DNA of 64,000 nucleotides from Labrenzia sp. PHM005 (lineage in GTDB: Bacteria > Pseudomonadota > Alphaproteobacteria > Rhizobiales > Stappiaceae). Below the pieces are notes generated by a model, which saw only the letters and a list, made by a program, of their open reading frames with translations, made no database searches and was not told where the DNA came from. The stretch's first letter is position 1, and every line of letters starts with the position of its first letter. The translations under genes were made by a program, and so were the position numbers. Where the stretch lies: the NCBI RefSeq assembly GCF_006517275.1, contig NZ_CP041191.1, forward strand, positions 3,529,001 through 3,593,000. The letters run 5' to 3'. Shown here in pieces: positions 1 through 9,693 of this stretch.

Positions 1-1089
1 ATGTCGTCCAAGATGGTGGATGCCTGTGATCTGATTGTCGGCTACCGGACCAACCCGCATGTCGACATGATTGAGCGCGGTGAAGAGGCAGCATTTTCGC
101 TGCGGCGCTGTCTTTCAAGCGGCGTAAGGCCAAAAACTGTCCTCAAGCGCCCGCCAATTGTTCCGGCATCGGTCACGCTCTTAACGGCGGATGGGCCTTA
201 TGGCGATCTGATCGACTTTGGACAGCGCCGCCAGGCGGAGATGGGCGGAGCGATCCTGAACGTCTCAGTGTTCGGCAATTTTGTCTTTTCCGACACGCCG
301 GACAACGGTTTGAGTGTGGTTGTGACGGCCCGCGATGATCAGAAACAAGCAGAAAATTTGGCGGGAGAAATTGTGGAACGTGCCTGGCAAAACCGGGACC
401 GGTTTGTCCGGGAACTCACGTCCATCGATCAAGCTGTCGCGTTGGCAAGCAATCCTGGAAAAGCGCCCGTGATTTTTTCCGACGCCGGTGACAACCCGGG
501 CGGTGGCGGGTCCGGCCGGACCACGGAGCTTTTGAGCGCTCTTTATGCCAGCAACGCAAAGGGCGTCATCTATGGATCGTTTTACGATTCTGACCTGGCA
601 GCCGAAGCGCATCAGGTAGGTGTCGGAGCAAGCCTCTCTGCAACATTCAACCGCAATGCGGGAACAGAAATCTGGGAGCAATGGAATTGGCCGTTTGAAG
701 CAGAAGCCAAAGTGCTCGCCCTTCACGACGGAGACGTTGTCGGAGAACGGGGCATCACCCAAGGCCGCCGGATGCATCTAGGGCCCTGCGCCGCCTTGGA
801 TCTCGGCGGTTTAAAGGTTGTTGTCATCTCTGACCGGGCACAAACGGCGGATCCCGTCTTCTTTCACATGCTTGGACTGGATGTCGGTGCTGCCAAGTGT
901 GTGGTGGTGAAATCCCGGGGCCATTTCCGCGCTGGATTTGACCAATGGTTCGCGCCCGATCAGGTCTATGAAGTCGATACGGCGGGCTTGACGAGCCCCG
1001 TTCTTGAACGTTGGCCGTTTCAATACCTTCCGCGTCCAAGTTTCCCACTGGATCCAGATACAGTTTGGCCGGAAGACGTGCGCGGCTAA
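1..1089 (+). CDS. M81 family metallopeptidase (MlrC-like), 5' end outside window
   Basis: The reading frame is open from base 1 and gives 362 residues, while MlrC-type proteins are usually near 490, so roughly the first 130 residues lie upstream and the ATG at base 1 is probably internal. The C-terminal part has the family's glycine-rich segment (SDAGDNPGGGGSGRT near residue 160) followed by conserved text on 'GVIYGSFYDSD'. Known members are zinc peptidases that open linear microcystin or related peptides; many homologues sit beside Dpp-type importers and have no known substrate. Here it lies next to such an importer and an M20 amidohydrolase, with a convergent LysR gene whose end overlaps by 4 bp. 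A role in peptide or amide breakdown is inferred; the substrate is not visible. Confidence 0.85.
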   Translation: MSSKMVDACDLIVGYRTNPHVDMIERGEEAAFSLRRCLSSGVRPKTVLKRPPIVPASVTLLTADGPYGDLIDFGQRRQAEMGGAILNVSVFGNFVFSDTPDNGLSVVVTARDDQKQAENLAGEIVERAWQNRDRFVRELTSIDQAVALASNPGKAPVIFSDAGDNPGGGGSGRTTELLSALYASNAKGVIYGSFYDSDLAAEAHQVGVGASLSATFNRNAGTEIWEQWNWPFEAEAKVLALHDGDVVGERGITQGRRMHLGPCAALDLGGLKVVVISDRAQTADPVFFHMLGLDVGAAKCVVVKSRGHFRAGFDQWFAPDQVYEVDTAGLTSPVLERWPFQYLPRPSFPLDPDTVWPEDVRG

Positions 1090-1997
1090 ACAGGCTCCGA
1101 ATAATCGTCTGGCTCCGTGGTGTCCTTCACATATTCCATGAATTGCTGGGCGAGTTCGGACGGTTGCCGTCCGGTCGGCAAAACGAAGCTGGTGTCGTAG
1201 GTGATTGGCGCGTCGAAGGGCCGGACCGAGATGCCCGGCATCCCATTGGACAATACGGGAAACGGGTTGAGCAGGGTAACGCCAAGTCCTGCCCGTACCA
1301 ATTCGATGGCTGCCATGTTGGTTGCTGTTTCTGCGACGGTGCGCGGTCTGACACCCGCTCTGGCAAAGAGCTGTTCTGTGATAGCGCGTGTCCCAAGCCG
1401 TCTCAGGAATTCGATCAGCTCCACGCCCTCCAGATCCGACGGGGTGATGATGTCTTTTTCTTCCAAGGGATGGCCGGCTGGCATGGCGCACACCACCTTG
1501 GATCGCCGCCAGGGAAGGAGGGTCACGCCTGAACGCCGGATCATAGCGCTGGTCAGGCCAAGATCGTAGTGCAGGTCAAGGATGCCGGAGACCAAGACAT
1601 CCGTTGCTTGAATGTCGAGTTGAAGGTTCTTGCCAGGATTCTGTTTTAGGAAAGCCGCAACTCTGGAAATGATATAGTTGTGCGCGAGCGTTGGCGGAAC
1701 AATCAAGCGCAACGGCTCTTCATCTGCTGTTGCCCACTCTGCCCCTTCGATCAAGGCAAGTGTCTCAAAAAGCGGGTCGAGCTGGTCGTTGAGCCTTAGG
1801 GCAGCCGCGGTTGGTTCAATCTTACCGGCACTTCGCAAAAACAGCGACCGGCCAACGCGTTGTTCGAGCTGCCCCAATGCCCGGCTAATCGAGGATTGTG
1901 ACACACCAAGCCGGCGGGCTGCCCCGATCGTGGTGCCAGTGGTGACGAGGGCACGCAGCGCTTCCATTTCCCTCAATCTGTGTCGCGGTTCTGCCAT
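1086..1997 (-). CDS. LysR family transcriptional regulator
   Basis: This 303-residue protein has the normal LysR length. An N-terminal winged helix-turn-helix spans about residues 8-65 (IGAARRLGVSQSSISRALG is the recognition part), followed by a substrate-binding domain of the type II periplasmic-protein fold starting near residue 95. It is transcribed away from the importer operon that begins at 2168, the classic layout for a LysR protein that controls its divergent neighbour. The 170-bp space between them holds a 13-bp palindrome at 2030-2042. The ligand is unknown; a peptide, amino acid or amide taken up by the importer is the natural guess. Confidence 0.9.
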   Translation of the reverse strand: MAEPRHRLREMEALRALVTTGTTIGAARRLGVSQSSISRALGQLEQRVGRSLFLRSAGKIEPTAAALRLNDQLDPLFETLALIEGAEWATADEEPLRLIVPPTLAHNYIISRVAAFLKQNPGKNLQLDIQATDVLVSGILDLHYDLGLTSAMIRRSGVTLLPWRRSKVVCAMPAGHPLEEKDIITPSDLEGVELIEFLRRLGTRAITEQLFARAGVRPRTVAETATNMAAIELVRAGLGVTLLNPFPVLSNGMPGISVRPFDAPITYDTSFVLPTGRQPSELAQQFMEYVKDTTEPDDYSEPV

Positions 1998-2029
1998 GAG
2001 GTGAGGATCCCATTTTCATCATACTCAAT

Positions 2030-2042
2030 ATTCAAGTTGAAT
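2030..2042. promoter_or_regulatory. Palindrome, candidate LysR operator
   Basis: ATTCAA-G-TTGAAT is a perfect 13-bp dyad between the divergent lysR (start 1997) and substrate-binding protein gene (start 2168). It lies 32 bp upstream of the lysR start codon. LysR proteins commonly bind short AT-rich dyads in such positions; the link is inferred from place and symmetry only. Confidence 0.4.
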
Positions 2043-2167
2043 TATCCTATGCAAAAATGGATTAACTTTCCAGTTGGCAATGAATTTTCTGCAAGCTAAC
2101 ATCCTTTCCATCGTGCGGCAAAAGTCCGGAAAACGGATATCGCACCTTCCGAGGGAGTTACATTGTT

Positions 2168-3751
2168 ATGAGAAAACTAACAGCTGTTGCTGCTGCAACG
2201 GTAAGCGCGCTCGCGTTGTTAACCGGAGCGGCTTCCGCCGAAAAACTAACCATCGGCCTGGCCTCAGAGCCAACCGCGATGGACCCCCATTTTCACAATC
2301 TGGGCCCGAACAACGCCATGTCGGTTCACATCTTTGACCGGCTGATTGCTCAGGACGAAAAGCAGCGCTTGTCGCCAGGCCTGGCTGTGTCTTGGAAGCC
2401 GATCGATGATCTGACTTGGGAATTCAAACTGCGCGAAGGCGTCAAGTTCCACGATGGATCCGATTTTACAGCCGACGATGTCGTCTGCACCATGGAACGT
2501 GCACCGGATGTGCCGAACTCCCCGTCGAGCTACGGCACCTATTTGAAGGGCAAAACCTTCAAGAAAATCGACGACTACACCGTTCATGCCATAACTGCGG
2601 CGCCTTATCCGCTGATGGCAAATGACATCTCCAACGTCCCAGTGGTCTCAGACAGTGCCGGCTGCGGCGCAGCAACCGAAGACTTCAACTCTGGTAAAGC
2701 TGCTATCGGCACGGGTCCGTTCAAGTTCTCAAGCTACAAGCCGGGTGAAAGCATCAGCCTGGTCCGGAACGACGATTATTGGGGCGATGCTCCGGCCTGG
2801 AGCGAAGTTGAGTTCCGTCCGATCAAGTCCGGCCCAAGCCGGGTGGCAGCGCTTCTTGCCGGCGATGTGGACATGATTGCGGCCGTTCCAACGACCGATA
2901 TCAAGACCTTGAGCGAAAAAGCCGATCTTCAGCTCAGCCAAGGTGTCTCCAACCGGGTTATTTATCTTCACATGGACCAGTTCCGCGAGAACTCGCCGTT
3001 TGTGAAAGGCAATGATGGTTCGGACATCAAGAACCCGCTGTTGGATCAACGTGTCCGTCTGGCCATTTCCAAGGCAATACGCCGGGATGCCATCGTAGAA
3101 CGCGTGATGGAAGGCGTGGCTATTCCTGCTGGTCAGTTGTTGCCAGAAGGGTTCTTCGGCGTTTCCAGCAAACTGAAACCTGAACCGTATGATCCGGAAG
3201 GCGCAAAAGCCTTGCTGGCCGAAGCCGGTTATCCGGACGGTTTTCAGTTGACCATTCACGGCCCGAATGACCGTTACATCAACGATGCTAAGATCGTGGA
3301 AGCGATCGGACAGATGCTCACACGTATCGGCATCAAGACGGCAGTGGAAACAATGCCGAGGTCCGTCTATTTCGGCCGGGCGTCCCGCGGCGGCGCGGAT
3401 GGTCAGCCGGAGTTTAGCTTTATCCTGGTTGGATGGGGTGCAGGCTCAGGTGAAGCCTCTTCACCGCTGAAATCCCTGATCCACACCTATGACAAAGACC
3501 AGGGCTTTGGGTCTTCGAACCGTGGCCGTCATTCCAACGCCGAAATCGATGCAACGATCGAAGAAGCATTGCGGACCGTGGATGACGAAAAGCGCCAGGA
3601 CTTGTTGGCAAAAGCCACCGAAATGGCCATCGGTGATGTTGCGATCATCCCGACCCACTTCCAGGTCAACACTTGGGCCACCAAAAAGGGCCTGAAATAT
3701 ATTCCCCGCACCGACGAGTACACACTCGCCATGGGTGTCGTGAAGGAATAA
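2168..3751 (+). CDS. Peptide ABC transporter substrate-binding protein (SBP family 5)
   Basis: The 527-residue product begins with a typical Sec signal peptide (positively charged start, hydrophobic core, cleavage near ASAEKLTIG at residue 24), so the mature protein is periplasmic. The body is a family 5 solute-binding protein (DppA/OppA type), with the usual opening about 'DPHFHNLGPNNAMSVHIFD' and the 'LREGVKFHDGSDFTADDV' stretch. It delivers oligopeptides or similar amides to the permease pair encoded next. GAGGGAG at 2151-2157 is the ribosome site for the chosen ATG. A strong hairpin follows in the gap to the permease gene. Family 5 proteins also bind glycans, nickel and opines, so 'peptide' is the likely but not proven ligand. 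Confidence 0.92.
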   Translation: MRKLTAVAAATVSALALLTGAASAEKLTIGLASEPTAMDPHFHNLGPNNAMSVHIFDRLIAQDEKQRLSPGLAVSWKPIDDLTWEFKLREGVKFHDGSDFTADDVVCTMERAPDVPNSPSSYGTYLKGKTFKKIDDYTVHAITAAPYPLMANDISNVPVVSDSAGCGAATEDFNSGKAAIGTGPFKFSSYKPGESISLVRNDDYWGDAPAWSEVEFRPIKSGPSRVAALLAGDVDMIAAVPTTDIKTLSEKADLQLSQGVSNRVIYLHMDQFRENSPFVKGNDGSDIKNPLLDQRVRLAISKAIRRDAIVERVMEGVAIPAGQLLPEGFFGVSSKLKPEPYDPEGAKALLAEAGYPDGFQLTIHGPNDRYINDAKIVEAIGQMLTRIGIKTAVETMPRSVYFGRASRGGADGQPEFSFILVGWGAGSGEASSPLKSLIHTYDKDQGFGSSNRGRHSNAEIDATIEEALRTVDDEKRQDLLAKATEMAIGDVAIIPTHFQVNTWATKKGLKYIPRTDEYTLAMGVVKE

Positions 3752-3760
3752 CCGGCTGTT

Positions 3761-3788
3761 ACCGGACCGCTGCTGTCAGCGGTCCGGT
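3761..3788 (+). other. Intercistronic hairpin after the binding-protein gene
   Basis: ACCGGACCGCTG and CAGCGGTCCGGT form a perfect 12-bp stem with a 4-base loop (CTGT at 3773-3776). No T run follows, so it is not a standard terminator. Hairpins like this between a binding-protein gene and its permease gene protect the upstream mRNA from 3' decay and raise the binding protein relative to the membrane parts. Confidence 0.7.
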
Positions 3789-3813
3789 TCTCCCCCTGAA
3801 CTGAGAACCTCTC

Positions 3814-4791
3814 ATGTCTGTTTTTGTCATCCGCCGGCTGATGCAGGCGATCTTCGTCGTGTTTCTCATGTCGGTGATCGTCTTCTTCGGAGTGAATATT
3901 GTTGGCGATCCGGTTTACATGCTGGTCAGCCCTGATGCAGATCAGGCAGACATTGAAGCCGCGATCCGCCGTCTTGGGCTCGACCGCCCGATTTGGGAGC
4001 AATACCTTCTGTTCCTGAAAGGGGCCGCGCAGGGCAATCTCGGCGACTCCTTCATCTTCGGCGAACCGGCTCTGAAATTGATCCTCCATCATATGCCGGC
4101 AACGCTGGAGCTGGCATTCAGCGCGCTGATGATGGCGATTGTGATCGGCATACCTCTTGGTCTCTATTCGGGGCTTTATCCGGACAACGTGGTGTCGAAG
4201 GGCATTATGGCCGGATCAATCCTTGGGTTTTCCCTGCCGACGTTTTGGGTCGGGCTGATGATGATTTTGCTGTTCGCAGTTGAGCTTGGCTGGCTGCCAT
4301 CAACCGGCCGCGGGGATACAGCTTCAGTCTTTGGAATCCAAACCAGTTTGGCCACATGGGACGGCTTGACCCACATTATGCTTCCCGCGCTAAACCTTGC
4401 GCTTTTAAAGATCTCGCTGGCGATCCGGCTGACCCGGGCCGGGGTGCGTGAAGCGATGAGCCAGGACTATGTCAAATACGCCCGCGCAAAAGGCGTTTCG
4501 ACACAGCGCATCATCTTCGTTCATGTCATGAAAAACATCATGATCCCGGTGGTCACTGTCATGGGACTGGAATTTGGCAGCCTCATCGGATTTTCGGTCG
4601 TCACCGAAACAATCTTTGCCTGGCCTGGGATGGGCAAGCTCCTGATCGATGCGATCCTGCAACTCGATCGGCCTGTGGTCGTCGCCTACCTGATGATCAT
4701 GGTCCTGTTCTTTGTCGTGATCAATCTGGTCGTTGACATTCTCTATTCAATCCTGGACCCGCGTGTCCGTCTGCAGGATCAGGGCGCATGA
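3814..4791 (+). CDS. ABC transporter permease, DppB/OppB type
   Basis: A 325-residue integral membrane protein with about six hydrophobic helices; the first is near residues 10-30. The EAA loop that contacts the ATPase is visible in the segment REAMSQDYVKYARAKGVS around residue 215, which matches the DppB/OppB family. With the next gene it forms the transmembrane channel of the peptide importer. The stop overlaps the start of the next gene by 4 bp (ATGA), so the two are translationally coupled. The start has only a weak ribosome site. Confidence 0.92.
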   Translation: MSVFVIRRLMQAIFVVFLMSVIVFFGVNIVGDPVYMLVSPDADQADIEAAIRRLGLDRPIWEQYLLFLKGAAQGNLGDSFIFGEPALKLILHHMPATLELAFSALMMAIVIGIPLGLYSGLYPDNVVSKGIMAGSILGFSLPTFWVGLMMILLFAVELGWLPSTGRGDTASVFGIQTSLATWDGLTHIMLPALNLALLKISLAIRLTRAGVREAMSQDYVKYARAKGVSTQRIIFVHVMKNIMIPVVTVMGLEFGSLIGFSVVTETIFAWPGMGKLLIDAILQLDRPVVVAYLMIMVLFFVVINLVVDILYSILDPRVRLQDQGA

Positions 4792-5705
4792 CCGATACTA
4801 CGATTTCGTCGTCAACCCCGGCCACGGTCAAGGTGGAAACACCTTTCCAACGGTTTCGGGCGGAGTTTTTCGAAAGCCGCATTGCCACGGCCGCCTTCTG
4901 CATCCTCGCGATCATTCTGCTGCTGGCGATTTTGGCTCCGTGGATCACGCCACAAAACCCCTATGATCTTGCCCAGGTGGATGTTTTAGACGGGCGGTTG
5001 CCGCCCGGATCTGAAGCCTTTGCCGGATACACCATGTGGCTCGGATCTGATGGAGCCGGTCGGGATCTTTATTCGGCGATCCTATATGGCCTCAGGATTT
5101 CAATTTCCGTTGGCCTCGCTTCTGGGGTGATTGCCCTCTTCATCGGCATGACTGTGGGCTTGATCGCTGCTTATGCCGGTGGCCGGACCGAAGCCATCAT
5201 CATGCGGGTGGTCGATTTGCAACTGTCCTTTCCAGCGTCCTTGGTGGCCTTGATGCTGGTCGCAGCTCTTGGAAAAGGGGTCGACAAGATTATCCTGGCC
5301 CTTGTGGTGGCCCAATGGGCCTACTATGCCCGAACGGTCCGGGCGACGGCTTTGGTGGAACGCGGCAAGGAATACGTCGAAGCCGCTCAATGTCTGGGCC
5401 TTTCGAAGATGCGGGTCGTTTTCCGGCACATCCTGCCGAATTGTCTCGCTCCGCTGATCGTGGTTGGCACCGTGCAGACTGCCCATGCCGTCTCATTGGA
5501 AGCAACACTGTCGTTCCTCGGAGTCGGATTGCCGCAAACCGAACCATCTCTGGGTGTTCTGATCGCCAACGGCTTTGAATACATGCTGTCCGGCCGGTAC
5601 TGGATTTCGGTCTTTCCCGGCTTTGCGCTGCTCATGACCGTGGCATCGATCAACCTTGTCGGAGACCAACTCCGAGATGTTCTCAATCCGAGGCTGAAGA
5701 AATGA
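4788..5705 (+). CDS. ABC transporter permease, DppC/OppC type
   Basis: A 305-residue membrane protein with the DppC layout: a cytoplasmic N-terminus of about 35 residues, a first membrane helix at about 37-57, then a core of five helices. The family's periplasmic 'LGSDGAGRDLYS' motif (about residue 84) and the cytoplasmic EAA loop (VEAAQCLGLSKMRVVFRHI) are clear. It pairs with the upstream permease. Both ends overlap neighbouring genes by 4 bp, showing a tightly packed operon. Confidence 0.92.
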   Translation: MTDTTISSSTPATVKVETPFQRFRAEFFESRIATAAFCILAIILLLAILAPWITPQNPYDLAQVDVLDGRLPPGSEAFAGYTMWLGSDGAGRDLYSAILYGLRISISVGLASGVIALFIGMTVGLIAAYAGGRTEAIIMRVVDLQLSFPASLVALMLVAALGKGVDKIILALVVAQWAYYARTVRATALVERGKEYVEAAQCLGLSKMRVVFRHILPNCLAPLIVVGTVQTAHAVSLEATLSFLGVGLPQTEPSLGVLIANGFEYMLSGRYWISVFPGFALLMTVASINLVGDQLRDVLNPRLKK

Positions 5706-6676
5706 CCGCGGTCCTGGAAGTAAGCGGGCTGAAGACGCATTTCTTCACCCATGCCGGTGTTGTCAAAGCCGTCGATGGCGTCGATTTCACTGTCAACAAG
5801 GGCGAGGTGATGGGCCTTGTCGGAGAATCTGGATCAGGAAAATCCATCACCGGGTTTTCTATTCTGGGTCTCATTGATCAGCCCGGCCGGATTGTTGAGG
5901 GCGCTATCCGGTTCAATGGCGATGACATTGCCAATGCGCCGGAGGAAAAGCTCAAAACGATCCGCGGAAACCGGATTTCGATGATTTTCCAAGATCCGAT
6001 GATGACCCTCAACCCGGTCTTGCGCATCGATTCCCAAATGATGGAAGCAATCTTTGCGCATGAAAAAGTGTCCAAGAAGGAAGCCTGGGAGCGTTCCCGG
6101 GACGCTCTTGGTTTGGTCGGCATTCCATCCCCTGAAGAGCGGTTGAAAGCCTATCCGCACCAGCTCTCTGGCGGGATGCGCCAGCGGGTGTCGATTGCCA
6201 TCGCCTTCCTGAACAAACCAGATTTGATCATCGCCGATGAGCCAACCACCGCGCTTGATGTCACCATCCAGGCGCAAATCATCCACGAAGCGCAAAAACT
6301 GACGCGCCAGACCGGAACCGCGATGATTTGGATTACCCATGACCTTGCTGTTGTTGCCGGTCTCGCAGATCGAATATCGGTGATGTATGCCGGCAGGATC
6401 GTTGAACAGGGGCTAACAGACGATGTGATCGATCACCCGCTGCATCCGTATACGGTGGGGTTGCTTGGGTCTGTGCCGACTGCCAACAAAAGAGGCGAAC
6501 GCCTGTTTCAGATCGAGGGTATGACGCCGAACATGCTGGCTCTGCCCGAAGGCTGTGCTTTTGCGCCGCGTTGTGGAGCTGCGACCGCTGCCTGCAAAGC
6601 TCCGCCTCCAGTGGAACATGTGGCAAACCGCGAACTGCGTTGTTTCAATCCCCAGGCACAGGTGGCAGCCCAATGA
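5702..6676 (+). CDS. ABC transporter ATP-binding protein, DppD/OppD type
   Basis: At 324 residues this is a normal-length DppD homologue. Walker A (GESGSGKS, about residue 41), the signature LSGGMRQR, Walker B ([12 protein letters not shown]) and the switch histidine (WITHDLAV) are intact. The C-terminal oligopeptide-transporter extension with its four-cysteine pattern is present ([14 protein letters not shown] and the CF near the end). It energises the importer as a heterodimer with the next gene product. It overlaps both neighbours by 4 bp. Confidence 0.93.
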   Translation: MTAVLEVSGLKTHFFTHAGVVKAVDGVDFTVNKGEVMGLVGESGSGKSITGFSILGLIDQPGRIVEGAIRFNGDDIANAPEEKLKTIRGNRISMIFQDPMMTLNPVLRIDSQMMEAIFAHEKVSKKEAWERSRDALGLVGIPSPEERLKAYPHQLSGGMRQRVSIAIAFLNKPDLIIADEPTTALDVTIQAQIIHEAQKLTRQTGTAMIWITHDLAVVAGLADRISVMYAGRIVEQGLTDDVIDHPLHPYTVGLLGSVPTANKRGERLFQIEGMTPNMLALPEGCAFAPRCGAATAACKAPPPVEHVANRELRCFNPQAQVAAQ

Positions 6677-7671
6677 CCACGCCACTTGTTGAGATTAAGA
6701 ACGTCTCCAAACGTTTTGCGAAACGGCTCGATGTTGCCGGAAAAATCGCTCAGAAGCTGGGGGCCAATGTCCGCGAAGAAGTGGTGCATGCGGTCGACGA
6801 AGTGAACCTAGATATCCGCGAGGGTGAGGTATTGGGCCTTGTCGGGGAATCTGGCTGTGGTAAATCCACGCTTGGCCGCGTGGTTGCTGGGATACATGCA
6901 CCGAGTTCAGGTCAGTTGCTCTTTCAAGGCAACGACGTGGCCGCCATGTCCAGTGCCGAACAGCGGGCTGCGACCCTCGCAATTCAGATGATCTTTCAGG
7001 ATCCCTTCGCCAGTTTGAACCCGCGCATGCGGGTTGAGGACATAATCGGCGAAGCGCCGCAGTTTCACGGCATTGTCTCGCGGTCTGAGGCTTCGGACTA
7101 CGTTGATGACATCATGCGAAAAGTCGGGCTCGATCCATCGTTGAAGCGGCGCTACGCCCACCAGTTTTCCGGTGGTCAGCGTCAGCGGATCGGGATTGCG
7201 CGGGCGCTCGCAGTCAAACCGAAATTTCTTGTCTGTGACGAAGCCATCGCGGCATTGGATGTTTCCATCCAGGCCCAGGTGATCAACCTCTTCATGGATT
7301 TGAGAGAAGAATTCGGCCTGACATACCTGTTCATCAGCCATGATTTGAGCGTTGTCGAGCACATCGCCGACCGCGTGGCGATCATGTATTTGGGCCGGAT
7401 TGTCGAAAGTGCATCGACTGAAGAAATCTTCAGTGCGCCCAAACATCCCTACACAAAGGCGCTTCTGGCTGAAGCGCCGCGGCTCGATCAGAGAAAGCGC
7501 GATTTTGCGCCGATCGAGGGCGAGATTCCATCACCGTTGGACCCGCCGAAGGGGTGTTATTTCAATCCACGCTGTCCACACGCACAAGATCTGTGCCGCC
7601 GGGAACAGCCTGGCCTTGAAACCTTCGGCGAGAGCCATTCGGTCGCTTGCCACTATTGGAAGGATGTCTGA
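6673..7671 (+). CDS. ABC transporter ATP-binding protein, DppF/OppF type
   Basis: The start chosen is the ATG that overlaps the stop of the upstream ATPase gene (ATGA at 6673-6676); longer in-frame starts run into that gene. The 332-residue protein has Walker A (GESGCGKST), signature (FSGGQRQR), Walker B ([11 protein letters not shown]) and H-loop (FISHDLSV). Walker B reads DEAIAALD rather than the common DEPTSALD, but the catalytic Glu is kept. The C-terminal cysteine cluster of oligopeptide ATPases is present ([14 protein letters not shown]). It is the second ATPase of the importer and the last transporter gene; the hydrolase gene follows after 90 bp. Confidence 0.93.
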   Translation: MTTPLVEIKNVSKRFAKRLDVAGKIAQKLGANVREEVVHAVDEVNLDIREGEVLGLVGESGCGKSTLGRVVAGIHAPSSGQLLFQGNDVAAMSSAEQRAATLAIQMIFQDPFASLNPRMRVEDIIGEAPQFHGIVSRSEASDYVDDIMRKVGLDPSLKRRYAHQFSGGQRQRIGIARALAVKPKFLVCDEAIAALDVSIQAQVINLFMDLREEFGLTYLFISHDLSVVEHIADRVAIMYLGRIVESASTEEIFSAPKHPYTKALLAEAPRLDQRKRDFAPIEGEIPSPLDPPKGCYFNPRCPHAQDLCRREQPGLETFGESHSVACHYWKDV

Positions 7672-7761
7672 TCCCCACAGCTGGGATCGTTAATCGAGTT
7701 GCTTACCACGTGCCACTTTGCTGCGGCGCGGCCGGTATGTGCTGCCTTTTGGGAGGAAGAA

Positions 7762-9186
7762 ATGAAAAACACTGATCGTGTCTGGGACTTGGTCGATGCC
7801 CGCCGGGAGGATTATGTCGGTCTGTCCGATCGTGTCTTCGACCTCCCGGAAATTGCCTACACCGAGTTCAAATCTGTTGCTGAGCACAAGAAAATGCTGG
7901 AACAGGAAGGCTTCAAAATCACCGAAGGTGTCGCGGGGATCCCGACCGCAATCGTCGGGGAGGCCGGTGATGAAGGGCCGGTGATCGCCATTCTCGGCGA
8001 GTTCGATGCGCTGCCGGAACTGGGGCAGACAGCGGGCGTTGCTGAACATCAACCCGTCGAAGCCGGCGGCCCCGGACATGGTTGCGGGCACAATCTTCTG
8101 GGCTCAGCCGCGCTCATGGCAGCTTCTGCGGTAAAGGATTACCTCGCCGAACGCGGCCTCAAAGGCCGTGTGCGCTACTATGGCTGTCCAGCCGAAGAAG
8201 GCGGTGCGGCCAAGACATTCATGGTGCGCGAAGGATTGTTTGATGACGTCGACGCGGCAATCTCTTGGCACCCGGCGACGTTTACGGCGGTCAACGAAGC
8301 CAATTCCCTCGCCAACACGCGGATTGACTTCACATTTCATGGCCTGGCAGCACATGCGGCCGGCGCACCCGAGCTCGGCCGCAGTGCGCTGGATGCCATC
8401 GAGCTGATGAACGTTGGCGTCAACTACATGCGGGAGCACATGCCAGATGATGCCCGGGTGCATTATGCCTATTTGGACGCTGGGGGTATTGCGCCCAATG
8501 TTGTGCAGTCAAAGGCAACTGTCCGCCAGCTTGTCCGTGCCCGGAATTTGAAAGAGTTGCGCGGCCTGATCGACCGGGTTCGCAAGATAGCCGAAGGCGC
8601 AGCTTTGATGACGGAAACAACCGTTGAGACCAGCGTCGTCAGCGGGGTTTCCAATTTGATCGGCAACCGTCCTTTGGAAGAAACCATGCAGCGCAATCTC
8701 GACAGGTTGGGCGCCCCTGACTTTGACGACACAGACCGGGAATTTGCAGACAAAATCCGCAGCACGCTCAGTGAGGACAACATCACCGTCTCGTTCCGGC
8801 GGATCGGCGCTGAGGTGGACCTGGATATGACCCTCTGCGACTTTGTGGCCCCGCTGGACCGGAACAGCGAAGGCGGAGAAGGCTCTACCGATGTTGGCGA
8901 TGTCAGCTGGGCCGTGCCGACTGTTCAGGCCCGTGTTGCAACTTGTGCAGTTGGAACGCCGTTCCATACTTGGCAATTGACCGCGCAAGGGAAAGCTCCG
9001 GCTGCGCACAAAGGCATGCTGCATGCAGCGAAAATCATGGCAGGAACCGCGGTGGATCTGTTCGAAGATAGCGAAGTTCTGGATCAGGCGATCACGGCCC
9101 ACAAAGAAAAGCTCGCGCGCGATCCTTACGCTTGCCCGATCCCAGATGAAGTCGGCCCGCCACTGAAAGCGATGAGTAATCAATAA
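7762..9186 (+). CDS. M20 family amidohydrolase, AbgB-like
   Basis: A 474-residue M20 metallopeptidase closest in style to AbgB, the large subunit of p-aminobenzoyl-glutamate hydrolase. The zinc-site text GPGHGCGHNLLG (about residue 110), the PAEEGG acid pair (about 155) and the dimerisation domain of the family are present. The start at 7762 follows a good ribosome site (GGGAGGAAG); upstream in-frame codons are not protein-like. In this locus it would cleave an amide bond of the compound imported by the Dpp-type system, working with the MlrC-like enzyme. The actual substrate is not known; folate breakdown products, N-acyl amino acids or other amides are possible. Confidence 0.9.
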   Translation: MKNTDRVWDLVDARREDYVGLSDRVFDLPEIAYTEFKSVAEHKKMLEQEGFKITEGVAGIPTAIVGEAGDEGPVIAILGEFDALPELGQTAGVAEHQPVEAGGPGHGCGHNLLGSAALMAASAVKDYLAERGLKGRVRYYGCPAEEGGAAKTFMVREGLFDDVDAAISWHPATFTAVNEANSLANTRIDFTFHGLAAHAAGAPELGRSALDAIELMNVGVNYMREHMPDDARVHYAYLDAGGIAPNVVQSKATVRQLVRARNLKELRGLIDRVRKIAEGAALMTETTVETSVVSGVSNLIGNRPLEETMQRNLDRLGAPDFDDTDREFADKIRSTLSEDNITVSFRRIGAEVDLDMTLCDFVAPLDRNSEGGEGSTDVGDVSWAVPTVQARVATCAVGTPFHTWQLTAQGKAPAAHKGMLHAAKIMAGTAVDLFEDSEVLDQAITAHKEKLARDPYACPIPDEVGPPLKAMSNQ

Positions 9187-9693
9187 TATATCAAAATCTC
9201 ATCTAGGTGAAATTTGCGGGCAGTCCGGATGTTCACTTCCAGTGCCCGCAAGTCGCACGACTCAACTGCGGTTCTTCAAGCAACCTCATGATCGTATTCT
9301 CTAGTAACTGTCGGTGAAGGCGTTACAGATCGGCTGCCTGTATGAGGAAAAACAGCAGGTCAGCCTTGTCGAACTTGAGGAAGAGTTTGCCAGTATGCCC
9401 ATAGCAGTTTCTTAACCGAACTAATTGGCGCGGTAGCAGTGTAGTTCCAATTGTAGAGCCGGGAAAGCTGACCCCGAACAGTTTTAGTCTGTAAGTTCGT
9501 CAGTGAAAATTCCGTCACCGGATAATTACATAAGTATAAATATAAATGGCAATGTTTTCAATCGGAAAATGAACAATAAAACAATATGTAATCTTTGATT
9601 AATTGTAAGTGATAACCGCAAATTTACAAAAATAATTTTCAAATATATTGCAGATGGGCAATAGTTGGTTTTGTGAAATTGTTGGAGAATTGA
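9187..9693. other. Gene-free stretch between the peptide locus and the sensor locus
   Basis: A perfect 9-bp inverted repeat (TTGCGGGCA at 9214-9222, TGCCCGCAA at 9243-9251) with a 20-base loop lies just after the hydrolase stop and may end transcription, although no T run follows. A GTG-started frame of 33 codons at 9314-9415 is present but has no support. From about 9520 to 9690 the sequence becomes clearly AT-rich, as expected for the promoter region of the next operon. Confidence 0.6.
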
